From assembly GCA_030018645.1 (NCBI GenBank), contig JASEHX010000003.1, positions 1 through 30,004 on the forward strand: DNA of 30,004 nucleotides, read 5' to 3'. A program made the translations under genes and the position numbers. This stretch comes from Candidatus Margulisiibacteriota bacterium. GTDB lineage: Bacteria > Margulisbacteria > WOR-1 > O2-12-FULL-45-9. Below the pieces are notes generated by a model. It had not been told where the DNA came from. It did no database searches and worked only from the letters and a program-made list of their open reading frames with translations. Positions 1-7,111 of the stretch are shown here, piece after piece. The first letter of the stretch is position 1, and each line of letters begins with the position of its first letter.

Positions 1-145
1 TATAATCTGCTCCGGTATCCACAATAAACGTAAATTCTAAATATTGATTATACTTATTGGACCAGAACGACGCCAGTGCAACTGGTCTGTTTACAGTTCC
101 AAATAGCTTGGAGCGCTCTTTTTTATACGGGAATTTAATTTTCAT
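1..145 (-). CDS. Retropepsin-like aspartic protease, N-terminal part (runs off left edge)
   Basis: The reading frame opens with ATG at 145 on the minus strand and is still open at base 1, giving about 48 visible residues. They end in FIVDTGADY, the beta-strand plus D-T-G-A active-site motif of retroviral-type (single-domain, dimeric) aspartic proteases. The catalytic aspartate is in DTG. The start overlaps the stop of the upstream DUF5678-like gene by 11 bases, so the two are probably translationally coupled. No signal peptide is visible, so a cytoplasmic location is likely. The flap and C-terminal part lie outside the window, so the family call rests on this motif and on the usual protein opening. 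The substrate is unknown. Confidence 0.65.
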   Translation of the reverse strand, partial: MKIKFPYKKERSKLFGTVNRPVALASFWSNKYNQYLEFTFIVDTGADY

Positions 146-359
146 CAAATGGAATAAGCAGTATCAATGCATCTGCTTTTGGGATATAAGTAATGGTCGG
201 GGTTTCATTGGGGTGCTGTAATATCAATTTATCAAGCAGTTTTGAAGCTAACTTGCCATTTTCGGCGCTATAGATTTTCCCGCCAATAATAACAATATGC
301 TTCCCCATATATTTTGAATTTGAATAAACTAGGTTGATCAATCGCTTGTGCTTATCCAT
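135..359 (-). CDS. Small DUF5678-like protein
   Basis: A 74-residue acidic/neutral protein without membrane segments. The core from about residue 19 (GKHIVIIGGKIYSAENGK) through a helix rich in L and K to TYIPKADALILLIPF resembles the DUF5678 fold: a 'GK-hydrophobic-GGK-hydrophobic' hairpin, then a helix and a final strand. The family has no assigned function. It begins one base after the rpmB stop and its own stop overlaps the start of the retropepsin-like gene, so the three form one unit. An internal ATG at residue 18 (MGKH) is an alternative start. The family assignment is from memory of the pattern and is moderate; the reality of the gene is supported by its tight packing. Confidence 0.55.
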   Translation of the reverse strand: MDKHKRLINLVYSNSKYMGKHIVIIGGKIYSAENGKLASKLLDKLILQHPNETPTITYIPKADALILLIPFDEN

Positions 360-360
360 T

Positions 361-552
361 TTAGACCGCTTTTCTTACTTTACCCGCTTTGAGGCATTTG
401 GTGCAGACGTATTCTTTGCGGGCTTTCCCGCCAAGGATAATATTTATTTTTTGGAGATTGGCATTAAATTTACGTTTGGTTTTGCGGTTGCTGTGGGACA
501 CGCTATTGCCAATGACCGACTTTTTATCGCAGATAACGCATTTTCTACTCAT
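361..552 (-). CDS. rpmB: 50S ribosomal protein L28
   Basis: A 63-residue protein, the usual length for bacterial L28, a component of the large ribosomal subunit. It opens with MSRKCVICDKKSVIGNSVSHS and continues with the basic stretch NRKTKRKFNANLQK typical of the family. Two CxxC pairs are present (CVIC near residue 5 and CTKC near residue 51), so this is the zinc-binding C+ form. It is transcribed leftward, divergently from recG, from a promoter only 9 bases upstream of its ATG. No Shine-Dalgarno sequence precedes the start. The two small genes downstream follow without a gap. Confidence 0.96.
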   Translation of the reverse strand: MSRKCVICDKKSVIGNSVSHSNRKTKRKFNANLQKINIILGGKARKEYVCTKCLKAGKVRKAV

Positions 553-561
553 AACGACTAA

Positions 562-591
562 ATTATAGCATAAATTATGCTAAAATAACAA
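562..591 (-). promoter_or_regulatory. Promoter of rpmB, extended -10 with -35
   Basis: Read on the minus strand: TTGTTA (586-591), an 18-base spacer, then TATAAT (562-567) preceded by TG at the extended -10 position. The ATG of rpmB lies 9 bases beyond the -10, leaving a leader of about 2-3 bases. An imperfect palindrome GCATAAATTATGC (568-580) lies within the spacer. Confidence 0.7.
578..586 (+). promoter_or_regulatory. Candidate extended -10 promoter of recG
   Basis: TGC followed by TAAAAT (581-586) on the plus strand, with no convincing -35. It lies 12 bases before the recG ATG, and no ribosome binding site is present. The element overlaps the palindrome and the start of the heptamer repeat shared with the divergent rpmB promoter. 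Confidence 0.4.
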
Positions 592-611
592 ATGACAAAT
601 GTCAAATGTCA
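584..611 (+). repeat. Four tandem heptamers at the recG start
   Basis: Four 7-base units AATAACA, AATGACA, AATGTCA, AATGTCA follow each other without gaps. The recG start codon and the codons for its first residues (MSNV) lie inside them. A second array of the same heptamer family lies at 26781-26808. Confidence 0.75.
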
Positions 612-2596
612 AATTGGAAACACCCGCCCAGTATGTCAAAGGCGTTGGCCCTAGAATAGCCAAACTACTTAAAAAACTTGAGGTCGAAACGGTAGAAGAC
701 CTGCTTTATTTTTTCCCCCGTGATTATGAAGACCGCACCCAGATACGGCCGATTGCCAGGCTCCAGCCAAGCGATAATGCCATTATTCGCGCTGAGGTTG
801 CCAGCATCAATCACCAAATTACCCGCAACCGCTTTTCAATTTTAAAAGTTATTTTGTCGGATCCATCCGGGTCCATCCAGGCGGTTTGGTTCAATCAACC
901 TTATTTATTAAAACTCTTCCGCCGGGGGATGAAACTGATTGTCTCGGGAAAAATTGAATATTCAACTTATGAACACAGTTTGCAATTAACCGTTAAGGAT
1001 TTTGAAGTTGACATGGGCGACGCTTTGGGAATTGTTCCGCATTATCCCTTAACCGAAGGGCTCTATCCCAAGACCATCCGCTCAATCATTAAAACGGTCC
1101 TTGATAAATATCTAGATGACCTTAAAGATCACTTGCCGGATAATATCCGCCAAGAGCAGCAATATCCCAAATTGGCAGAGGCCGTCCGCACCCTTCATTT
1201 TCCGAAAAGCTTAAATGAGATTGAACCGGCTCGTCAAAGGCTGGCTTTTGATGATTTTTTCTGGTTCCAGTTAGAACTGGGTCAGCGGCGCAAAAATAAT
1301 CAAAAAGCGGTTGGAATTCCCCTTAAAATTGAGCCGGATAAGGTTGCGAAAGCAATAAATGCCTTGCCCTTTGTTTTGACCGGCGCCCAAAAGCAGGTAA
1401 TGGAGGAAATTGAGCACGATTTACAAGCCCAGCATCCCATGAACCGCCTCCTGCAGGGAGATGTTGGCTCCGGCAAAACCGTCATTGCCGTCTTGGCCGC
1501 GCTGATTGCAATTAATAACGGTTATCAAACTGCCATCATGGCGCCAACTGAAATTTTGGCGCAGCAGCATTTTGACAAGATCATTAAATTGACAAAAGGT
1601 TTGAAGATTAAGGTTAAGTTATTAACCGGCACCCAGCAAAAAAAAGAGCGGACAAAAATCATTGACAAATGGGACCTGGTAATCGGCACCCACGCATTAA
1701 TTGAAGAACAGGTCAGCTTTCGCAATCTCGGATTGGTCATTATTGATGAGCAGCATCGCTTTGGTGTCATGCAGAGAATGGGACTGGTAAAAAAGGGGGC
1801 AAACCCGCATGTCCTGGTCATGTCAGCTACCCCAATTCCCCGGACACTGGCGCTAATGTTATACGGCGACCTTGACCGTTCGGTTATTGATGAAATGCCG
1901 CCTGGCCGCACTCCCATTAAAACGCATTTCATTACACAAACCAAACGAAAGTCGGCCTATAATTTTATCCGCGAAAAAATTAAAGAAGGCCGGCAGGTGT
2001 TTGTGGTTTGTCCTTTGGTTGAGCAATCGGAAGCGCTCGATTTGAAGGCCTGCGAGGACGAAGCTGTCTTCCTGCAAAAAGAAGTTTTTCCAGAATACAA
2101 AGTGGGTCTGATCCACGGACGGATGAGCGGGAAGGAAAAAGACGCAATTATGCAGGCATTTTTGGGCAATAAAATAAATTTATTAGTTTCAACCACGGTC
2201 ATAGAGGTTGGCATTGATGTTTCCAATGCAACCATCATGCTGATTGAACATGCCGAACGTTTTGGGCTTTCCCAACTGCATCAATTACGGGGAAGGGTTG
2301 GGCGAGGGTCAGAACAGTCGTACTGCTTTTTAGTTGGCAACCCCAAGACGCCGGAAGCCAAAGGCAGGATCAAGGCCATGCTGGATACTATCGATGGGTT
2401 TAAGATTGCCGAAGCCGATCTGCGCCTGCGCGGGCCAGGTGATGTTTTGGGTTTGCGGCAGAGCGGTTTGCCTTCCTTCCGGGTAGCTGATATAATTAAA
2501 GACGAGAAAATTCTGCAAGCTGCACGGATCGCCGCCTTCAACTTAATAGAAATGGAGCCCGAAATTGCGCGTAATATCTGGGAGTGCCAAAGGTAG
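599..2596 (+). CDS. recG: ATP-dependent DNA helicase RecG
   Basis: A 665-residue superfamily 2 helicase that remodels stalled replication forks and branch-migrates Holliday junctions in the cytoplasm. The N-terminal wedge/OB domain (about 1-200) carries the family opening TPAQYVKGVGPRIAKLL. The helicase core shows Walker A GDVGSGKT (about residue 289), the DEQH box in IIDEQHRFG (about 382), motif III SATPIPRT and motif VI QLRGRVGRG. Length is slightly short of the usual 670-690. The last residues (RNIWECQR) are encoded in the 32 bases shared with rsmD and look recently acquired by overlap. The ATG at 599 has no ribosome binding site and sits in a heptamer array, so a leaderless or nearly leaderless mRNA is plausible. 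It is the first gene of a long rightward operon. Confidence 0.97.
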   Translation: MSNVKLETPAQYVKGVGPRIAKLLKKLEVETVEDLLYFFPRDYEDRTQIRPIARLQPSDNAIIRAEVASINHQITRNRFSILKVILSDPSGSIQAVWFNQPYLLKLFRRGMKLIVSGKIEYSTYEHSLQLTVKDFEVDMGDALGIVPHYPLTEGLYPKTIRSIIKTVLDKYLDDLKDHLPDNIRQEQQYPKLAEAVRTLHFPKSLNEIEPARQRLAFDDFFWFQLELGQRRKNNQKAVGIPLKIEPDKVAKAINALPFVLTGAQKQVMEEIEHDLQAQHPMNRLLQGDVGSGKTVIAVLAALIAINNGYQTAIMAPTEILAQQHFDKIIKLTKGLKIKVKLLTGTQQKKERTKIIDKWDLVIGTHALIEEQVSFRNLGLVIIDEQHRFGVMQRMGLVKKGANPHVLVMSATPIPRTLALMLYGDLDRSVIDEMPPGRTPIKTHFITQTKRKSAYNFIREKIKEGRQVFVVCPLVEQSEALDLKACEDEAVFLQKEVFPEYKVGLIHGRMSGKEKDAIMQAFLGNKINLLVSTTVIEVGIDVSNATIMLIEHAERFGLSQLHQLRGRVGRGSEQSYCFLVGNPKTPEAKGRIKAMLDTIDGFKIAEADLRLRGPGDVLGLRQSGLPSFRVADIIKDEKILQAARIAAFNLIEMEPEIARNIWECQR

Positions 2597-3125
2597 AAAA
2601 TTAAAAGTTCCGCTAGGCAATGTCCGCCCGCTTACGGGACAGGCCAAAGAAGCCCTTTTCAATATCCTGCAAAATCGAATAGTGGATTGCCGTTTTCTAG
2701 ACCTATTTGCCGGCAGTGGAGCTGTAGGAATTGAAGCGCTCTCCCGGGGTGCCGCCCAGGTGACTTTTATTGAATTAGATAGGAAATCGGTTCAAGTTAT
2801 CCGTGAAAACCTGGAGGCCTGCGGCTTTTCCAGCCAGGCAAAAGTTTACTCCGCCGACGTTTTGCAAGCTCTTAAAATATTAAAGCGCCGGCAGGCAAAA
2901 TTTGCTATAATATTCCTTGGTGCTCCCTACGATAGCCCCGTTTTAGATAAAGCTTTGCAGTTTATTAGTGAGTGCGGGATTTTGGATAAGAATGGGGTTT
3001 TTATCGCCGAGCACCGCAAACAACATATCCTGCCAGACCGGTACGGCAAATACTTATGTGTCCGTTCCGAGCGATATGGGGAAACGGTATTTAATTTTTA
3101 TGAAGAAAGCAATTTATCCGGGTAG
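2565..3125 (+). CDS. rsmD: 16S rRNA (guanine966-N2)-methyltransferase RsmD family
   Basis: A 186-residue Rossmann-fold SAM-dependent methyltransferase. RsmD methylates G966 of 16S rRNA during small-subunit assembly. The opening MRVISGSAKGRKLKVP and the region RPLTGQAKEALFNIL are family hallmarks, and the SAM site FLDLFAGSGAVGIEALSRGA is intact. The start is TTG at 2565, supported by GGAG seven bases upstream, inside the end of recG. The oddity is catalytic motif IV: where the family has D/N-P-P-Y/F, this protein has GAPY (residues 119-122, bases 2919-2930), so the acidic or amide residue that contacts the target amine and the first proline are both absent. Either the lineage uses a variant site or activity is reduced. 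It overlaps coaD by 26 bases. Confidence 0.9.
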   Translation: MRVISGSAKGRKLKVPLGNVRPLTGQAKEALFNILQNRIVDCRFLDLFAGSGAVGIEALSRGAAQVTFIELDRKSVQVIRENLEACGFSSQAKVYSADVLQALKILKRRQAKFAIIFLGAPYDSPVLDKALQFISECGILDKNGVFIAEHRKQHILPDRYGKYLCVRSERYGETVFNFYEESNLSG

Positions 3126-3570
3126 TTTTGATCCGGTCACCAACGGTCACCTTGACATTATCAGCCGGGCAGCACAGTTATTTGATGAAGTCATTGTAGC
3201 CGTCATCCGCAATCCGGATAAAAAGACCAAATTTTCCTTGTCCAAACGAAAAAAGATGCTGAAAAATTGCCTGTTGGGACTACCCAACGTAAAAGTTAAC
3301 AATTTCGACGGGTTGTTAATTGATTATGCCCGCTTAAGAGAAGCAAAAATAATTATTAGAGGACTGCGGGCCGTGTCCGATTTTGATTACGAGTTCCAAA
3401 TGGCTTTGACCAACCGCAAAATGGCGCCGGAAATCGAGACCATTTTTCTGATGACCGATTATCGCTATTCATATCTATCTTCCAGCTTTGTAAAACAAAT
3501 TGCGCGGCTGGGCGGAGATGTTTCGGCTTTGGTGCCTGGAGCGGTGGTAAAAGAATTAAGGAGGATATAA
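3100..3570 (+). CDS. coaD: Phosphopantetheine adenylyltransferase
   Basis: A 156-residue nucleotidyltransferase that catalyses the reversible transfer of AMP from ATP to 4'-phosphopantetheine, the penultimate step of coenzyme A synthesis. The T/HxGH motif is present in YPGSFDPVTNGHLDII near the N-terminus, and the ATP-binding C-terminal motif reads YLSSSFVKQIARLGGDV. The start is the ATG at 3100, just before the conserved KKAIYPGSFDPVT; an upstream extension in the same frame would only cover the rsmD end. Length matches the family (about 160). Pairing of rsmD with coaD is a widespread bacterial arrangement, here with overlapping ends. Confidence 0.97.
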   Translation: MKKAIYPGSFDPVTNGHLDIISRAAQLFDEVIVAVIRNPDKKTKFSLSKRKKMLKNCLLGLPNVKVNNFDGLLIDYARLREAKIIIRGLRAVSDFDYEFQMALTNRKMAPEIETIFLMTDYRYSYLSSSFVKQIARLGGDVSALVPGAVVKELRRI

Positions 3571-3572
3571 GC

Positions 3573-3989
3573 ATGGAAATACTAGGATTATTAGACACCT
3601 TAGAGTCAATTTTGCTGGACGGCTTTAAAGTTCCTTTCACCAAAAAAGTCATGGTCAATGAAGACAAGATTTTGTCCATCATTGATAAGATGCGCTTGGT
3701 TATCCAGGGCGGGGAGGGCAGAGCGAAAGAAGCGATTGCCGCCAAAATGGGGGTTATTGAAGGGGTTAGGGAAAAGGACGACGATATTAGAACCGCCATG
3801 GAAGGAAGACCCCAAGAAGAATCAAAAGCAGTTGATGTTCTCCAGCAGGCCTATCAAATGGCCAAAGAAATCCGTGAGGGCGCCGACCGCTACGCTGATG
3901 AGGTTTTGGCCAACCTTGAAGCCACTTCTACCCGCATATTGCGGACCGTAAAAGCCGGCCGCGACCGGTTGACCGGGAAAAAAGAATGA
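3573..3989 (+). CDS. Coiled-coil protein of the coaD neighbourhood (ATPase-subunit-like)
   Basis: A 138-residue hydrophilic protein. The N-terminal segment MEILGLLDTLESILLDGFKV is followed by PFTKKVMVNEDKILSIIDKM. This opening is typical of a family of coiled-coil proteins found next to coaD in Firmicutes and relatives, often labelled 'ATPase' from weak similarity to V-type ATPase stalk subunits. From about residue 55 it is helical and charged, ending in AKEIREGADRYADEVLANLE, also characteristic of that family. The central coiled coil seems shorter than in Firmicute members. A perfect AAGGAGG (3558-3564) overlaps the coaD stop region and gives an 8-base spacing to the ATG. Its stop overlaps the rph start by four bases (ATGA). 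Molecular function is unknown; no nucleotide-binding motif is visible. Confidence 0.75.
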   Translation: MEILGLLDTLESILLDGFKVPFTKKVMVNEDKILSIIDKMRLVIQGGEGRAKEAIAAKMGVIEGVREKDDDIRTAMEGRPQEESKAVDVLQQAYQMAKEIREGADRYADEVLANLEATSTRILRTVKAGRDRLTGKKE

Positions 3990-4696
3990 AAAGAAAGGAT
4001 GGGCGAACGGCTACCCAAATCCGCCCGGTAAAATTAACCCGCAATTATCTGCAATACCCTGAAGGATCGGTCTTAATCGAAATGGGCAATACTAAAGTTA
4101 TCTGCACGGCTTGTGTTTCCGAAAATGTCCCGCCGCACAAAAAAAATTCCGGTTCCGGTTGGGTTACCGCCGAGTATTCCATGCTTCCCGGAGCAACCCA
4201 CGAGCGGACCAATCGAGAGCAAAGGACCAAGGGCCGCACCCACGAAATACAACGGTTAATCGGACGGTCTTTGCGCTCAATCGTTGAGCTAAACAAACTG
4301 GGTGAACGCACCATTACTATTGATGCCGATGTTATCCAGGCCGATGGCGGGACACGCACCGCCGCCATCACCGGTTCAATGATCGCCCTGCAGGACGCCG
4401 TAAAATATTTGCTGAAGGAAGGGAAAATTGACCGCAATCCCATCCGCGAAAATATTGCGGCCGTAAGTGTTGGCGTGGTTGGCGGATCGGCGTGCATTGA
4501 TCTGGCCTATGACGAAGATTCGCAAGCTGATGTGGATATGAATGTGGTAATGACTGAATCCGGCAAAATTGTCGAAGTGCAAGGTACGGCCGAAACCGAG
4601 CCTTTTTCCAAAGAATTGCTGGATGCTATGCTCGATATGGCCCAAAAAGGCATTCATGTATTGATCAAAAAGCAGAAAGAAACTCTTGCCCGCTAA
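3986..4696 (+). CDS. rph: Ribonuclease PH
   Basis: A 236-residue phosphorolytic 3'-5' exoribonuclease that trims the 3' ends of tRNA precursors using phosphate and releasing nucleoside diphosphates. Family signatures include the opening RKDGRTATQIRPVKLT, the region GWVTAEYSMLPGATHERTNRE, the basic RSLRSIV helix and the phosphate/metal-binding surroundings IDADVIQADGGTRTAAITGS. The C-terminal part AYDEDSQADVDMNVVMTESG and VEVQGTAETEPF is complete. The full length of about 240 agrees, with no fused Ham1 domain. The start overlaps the preceding stop as ATGA. The final codons and stop (CCCGCTAACAT at 4689-4699) match a word that also occurs at the murD/ftsW junction and in a repeat element. Confidence 0.97.
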   Translation: MKRKDGRTATQIRPVKLTRNYLQYPEGSVLIEMGNTKVICTACVSENVPPHKKNSGSGWVTAEYSMLPGATHERTNREQRTKGRTHEIQRLIGRSLRSIVELNKLGERTITIDADVIQADGGTRTAAITGSMIALQDAVKYLLKEGKIDRNPIRENIAAVSVGVVGGSACIDLAYDEDSQADVDMNVVMTESGKIVEVQGTAETEPFSKELLDAMLDMAQKGIHVLIKKQKETLAR

Positions 4697-4704
4697 CATT
4701 ACCC

Positions 4705-6009
4705 ATGTTTAACTATCGCAACAAAAACGCAACAATCTTTGGATTTGGCATCAGTGGAAAAGCTTGCGCCAAATGCTTGCTTGACTTGGAAGCTATTCCA
4801 TTTATCACCGAAATAAAGCCGACTGGAAAATTTGCGCCGGATGAAATTGCCGAGCTTGATCGATTGGGCATAAAATATGAATTTGGAGGGCATAGCGAAC
4901 AAGCTGTCAATTCGACTGATTTAATTGTTGTCAGCCCAGGCATTCACCTGGATATTCCGGTTTTACTTAAGGCTAAGAGTAAAAACATCCCCGTTATTGC
5001 CGAAATTGAGTTGGCATATTGGATATTAAATAAACCAATTATCGCCGTCACGGGCACCAATGGAAAGACGACAACTACTACTCTTATCGGAGAAATGTTA
5101 AAGGCCGCCGGAAAAAAGATTGCGGTGGCCGGCAATATTGGCGCCCCTTTAATTGCTGTCGATGACCGGGAACTTGATTATATTGCAGCCGAAACCAGCA
5201 GTTATCAACTAGAAGGGATAAAAACATTTCGACCCTATATCAGTGTAATATGCAATATCCAAGAAGATCATATCGAGCGGCACCATTCGATGGAAGAATA
5301 TATTGTCCAAAAGGCCCGCATCTTTGAAAACCAGACCCAAAATGATTTTGTGGTCTATAACGATGATGATCCGCTTGTCAGGCAAATGGTTATTTCGGCA
5401 AAAGCCCAAAAGATTCCTTTTAGCAAGACAAACTTATCGGTTCTTGGCGTCTTACCGGATGAAATAAAGATACCCGGCAGGCATAATTTAGAAAATGCGC
5501 TGGCGGCGGCAACAGCCGTTTCGCTGTGCAGTGTTTCAAAAGAAGTTATTACCCAAGTATTAAGGACATTCCCCGGAGTTGAGCATCGCATTGAATTTGT
5601 TCGGGAAATAAACAGCATCAGATTCTTTAACGACTCCAAAGCTACCAACCCAGCGTCAACTCTCGTCGCCTTGGAAACTTTCATCGGAAAACCGCTTATT
5701 TTAATTTTGGGCGGAAGGGAAAAAGGCGTCGAGATTGATACGTTATGTCAAAAAGTTAAAGAAGGGGTCAGACAAGTTATTTTGATCGGCGAGGCCGCTG
5801 AATTATTTAAGCGAGGGTTAGATAAAGCGGGCTTCTCAAGTTATCATATTGCCGGATCGATGGAAGAAGCCGTTAAATTAGCTTATAAAATCAGTCAATC
5901 CGGCGACAACCTTGTTTTATCTCCTGCGTGTGCCAGTTTTGATATGTTTAAGAATTATGAGGAGCGGGGGAAGGCATTTAAGGAGGCTATATATGCCCTC
6001 ACCCGCTAA
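4705..6009 (+). CDS. murD: UDP-N-acetylmuramoylalanine--D-glutamate ligase
   Basis: A 434-residue cytoplasmic Mur ligase that adds D-glutamate to UDP-MurNAc-L-alanine with ATP hydrolysis. The N-terminal nucleotide-sugar-binding domain begins ATIFGFGISGKACAKCL. The ATP site is VTGTNGKTTTTTLIGEML (about residue 115). The central domain has AETSSYQLEGI and NIQEDHIERH, and the C-terminal domain has NDSKATNPASTLVALE, LILGGREKG and LSPACASFDMFKNYEERG, the D-Glu-binding region. Slightly shorter than the usual 450. It starts 8 bases after rph without a clear ribosome binding site. The stop lies inside the start region of ftsW. Confidence 0.97.
   Translation: MFNYRNKNATIFGFGISGKACAKCLLDLEAIPFITEIKPTGKFAPDEIAELDRLGIKYEFGGHSEQAVNSTDLIVVSPGIHLDIPVLLKAKSKNIPVIAEIELAYWILNKPIIAVTGTNGKTTTTTLIGEMLKAAGKKIAVAGNIGAPLIAVDDRELDYIAAETSSYQLEGIKTFRPYISVICNIQEDHIERHHSMEEYIVQKARIFENQTQNDFVVYNDDDPLVRQMVISAKAQKIPFSKTNLSVLGVLPDEIKIPGRHNLENALAAATAVSLCSVSKEVITQVLRTFPGVEHRIEFVREINSIRFFNDSKATNPASTLVALETFIGKPLILILGGREKGVEIDTLCQKVKEGVRQVILIGEAAELFKRGLDKAGFSSYHIAGSMEEAVKLAYKISQSGDNLVLSPACASFDMFKNYEERGKAFKEAIYALTR
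5980..5986 (+). promoter_or_regulatory. Ribosome binding site that fixes the ftsW start
   Basis: A perfect AAGGAGG lies 6 bases before the ATG at 5993 and 24 bases before the ATG at 6011. The optimal spacing argues for the upstream start, so FtsW begins MPSPANMKKRR and overlaps murD by 17 bases. Confidence 0.75.
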
Positions 6010-7111
6010 CATGAAAAAAAGAAGATTCGATTATTTATTTTTATTCTCCGTAGCGGCTTTGCTGGCTATAGGATCGTTAATGATCTTTTCAACCAGCCCA
6101 ACCTTGGGAATTAAGTTAGGCGATACCTATTATTTCGTGAAACGCCACTTACTTTATTTGATGCTGGGCATAACTGCCCTGTATTATGGCTTTAGGCTTG
6201 ATCTTGAAAACTTAAAGAGCAAAGCTAATCTGGTTTTTATTATTTCACTGTTTTTACTTTTAATAATTTATATCCCCGGCGTTGGGAGAAGCATTAGCGG
6301 AGCCGCGCGCTGGATTGACCTTGGCGTGATTACTTTTCAGCCGTCTGAATTGATGAAATTTTCTATTGTTCTTTGGCTTTCAGGTATGCTTTATGCCATG
6401 AAGGACAAAGTAAAGGATTTATGGCGTGGATTATTACCCTTGCTGGCAACAGTAGGTGCAGTAATATTATTAATTGTCATCCAACCCGATTTAGGGACCG
6501 CACTGGTTCTTTCTGCCATCTCTTTTATCCTGCTTTGTGCGGCCGGAGCAAAGAGAGCCCATATTCTTTCGTTAGCGGCTCTTGGTTTTATTGGAGTATT
6601 TTTACTATCCATAACCAGCACCTACCGTTTAAAACGTTTATTGGCCTATTTAGATCCCTGGAAAGATCCCCAAGGCATTGGCTTTCAAATTATTCAGTCG
6701 CTTATGGCTGTTGGCTCGGGTGGGTTGTGGGGACTGGGATTAGGGGCTTCTCGGCAAAAATATTTCTACCTTCCCCAGCAATTTACTGATTTTATTTTTG
6801 CTATCCTTTGCGAAGAATTGGGATTCATCGGCGGAGTAGGAGTAGCTTTTTTGTTTATTCTTTTTGCTATGCGCGGGTTTAAAGTTGCTTTATCAACACC
6901 CAACTATTTTCATTATTTACTGACAGTTGGCATAACATTTTGGATTGCTATGCAAGCGTTAATAAATATTATGGTGGTGATTGGCTTAATTCCCACTACC
7001 GGTATCCCCCTGCCTTTTATCAGCTTTGGCGGTACCTCAACTATTATTAACTTATTTGCCGTCGGGATATTATTAAATATATCCGCCAAATCTCTGGTTG
7101 TTAAGTCATGA
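5993..7111 (+). CDS. ftsW: Lipid II polymerase, SEDS family FtsW (division type)
   Basis: A 372-residue integral membrane protein with about ten hydrophobic segments. SEDS proteins polymerise lipid II into glycan strands together with a class B penicillin-binding protein. Signatures are the loop GVGRSISGAARWIDLG with FQPSELMKF, then GSGGLWGLGLGASRQKYFYL followed by QFTDFIFAILCEELGFIGG, and near the C-terminus TTGIPLPFISFGGTS. The start at 5993 is chosen from the strong AAGGAGG; a shorter form from the ATG at 6011 is possible. The position between murD and murG is the classic dcw order and supports FtsW rather than RodA. The stop overlaps murG by four bases. The first bases of the gene (5996-6010) match the head of a repeat found at 18109. 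Confidence 0.95.
   Translation: MPSPANMKKRRFDYLFLFSVAALLAIGSLMIFSTSPTLGIKLGDTYYFVKRHLLYLMLGITALYYGFRLDLENLKSKANLVFIISLFLLLIIYIPGVGRSISGAARWIDLGVITFQPSELMKFSIVLWLSGMLYAMKDKVKDLWRGLLPLLATVGAVILLIVIQPDLGTALVLSAISFILLCAAGAKRAHILSLAALGFIGVFLLSITSTYRLKRLLAYLDPWKDPQGIGFQIIQSLMAVGSGGLWGLGLGASRQKYFYLPQQFTDFIFAILCEELGFIGGVGVAFLFILFAMRGFKVALSTPNYFHYLLTVGITFWIAMQALINIMVVIGLIPTTGIPLPFISFGGTSTIINLFAVGILLNISAKSLVVKS

Noticed and set aside
334..561. Plus-strand frame opposite rpmB
   Set aside because: rpmB on the minus strand has clear L28 homology and two CxxC motifs; the plus frame has no recognisable features.
584..611. Possible CRISPR array
   Set aside because: Units are only 7 bases without spacers, and no cas genes are present.
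1525..1944. Long antisense frame opposite the recG helicase motifs
   Set aside because: It mirrors the conserved RecG codons; composition and lack of start signals mark it as a shadow.
4045..4497. 150-codon antisense frame in rph
   Set aside because: Shadow of the highly conserved RNase PH frame; no independent start signals.
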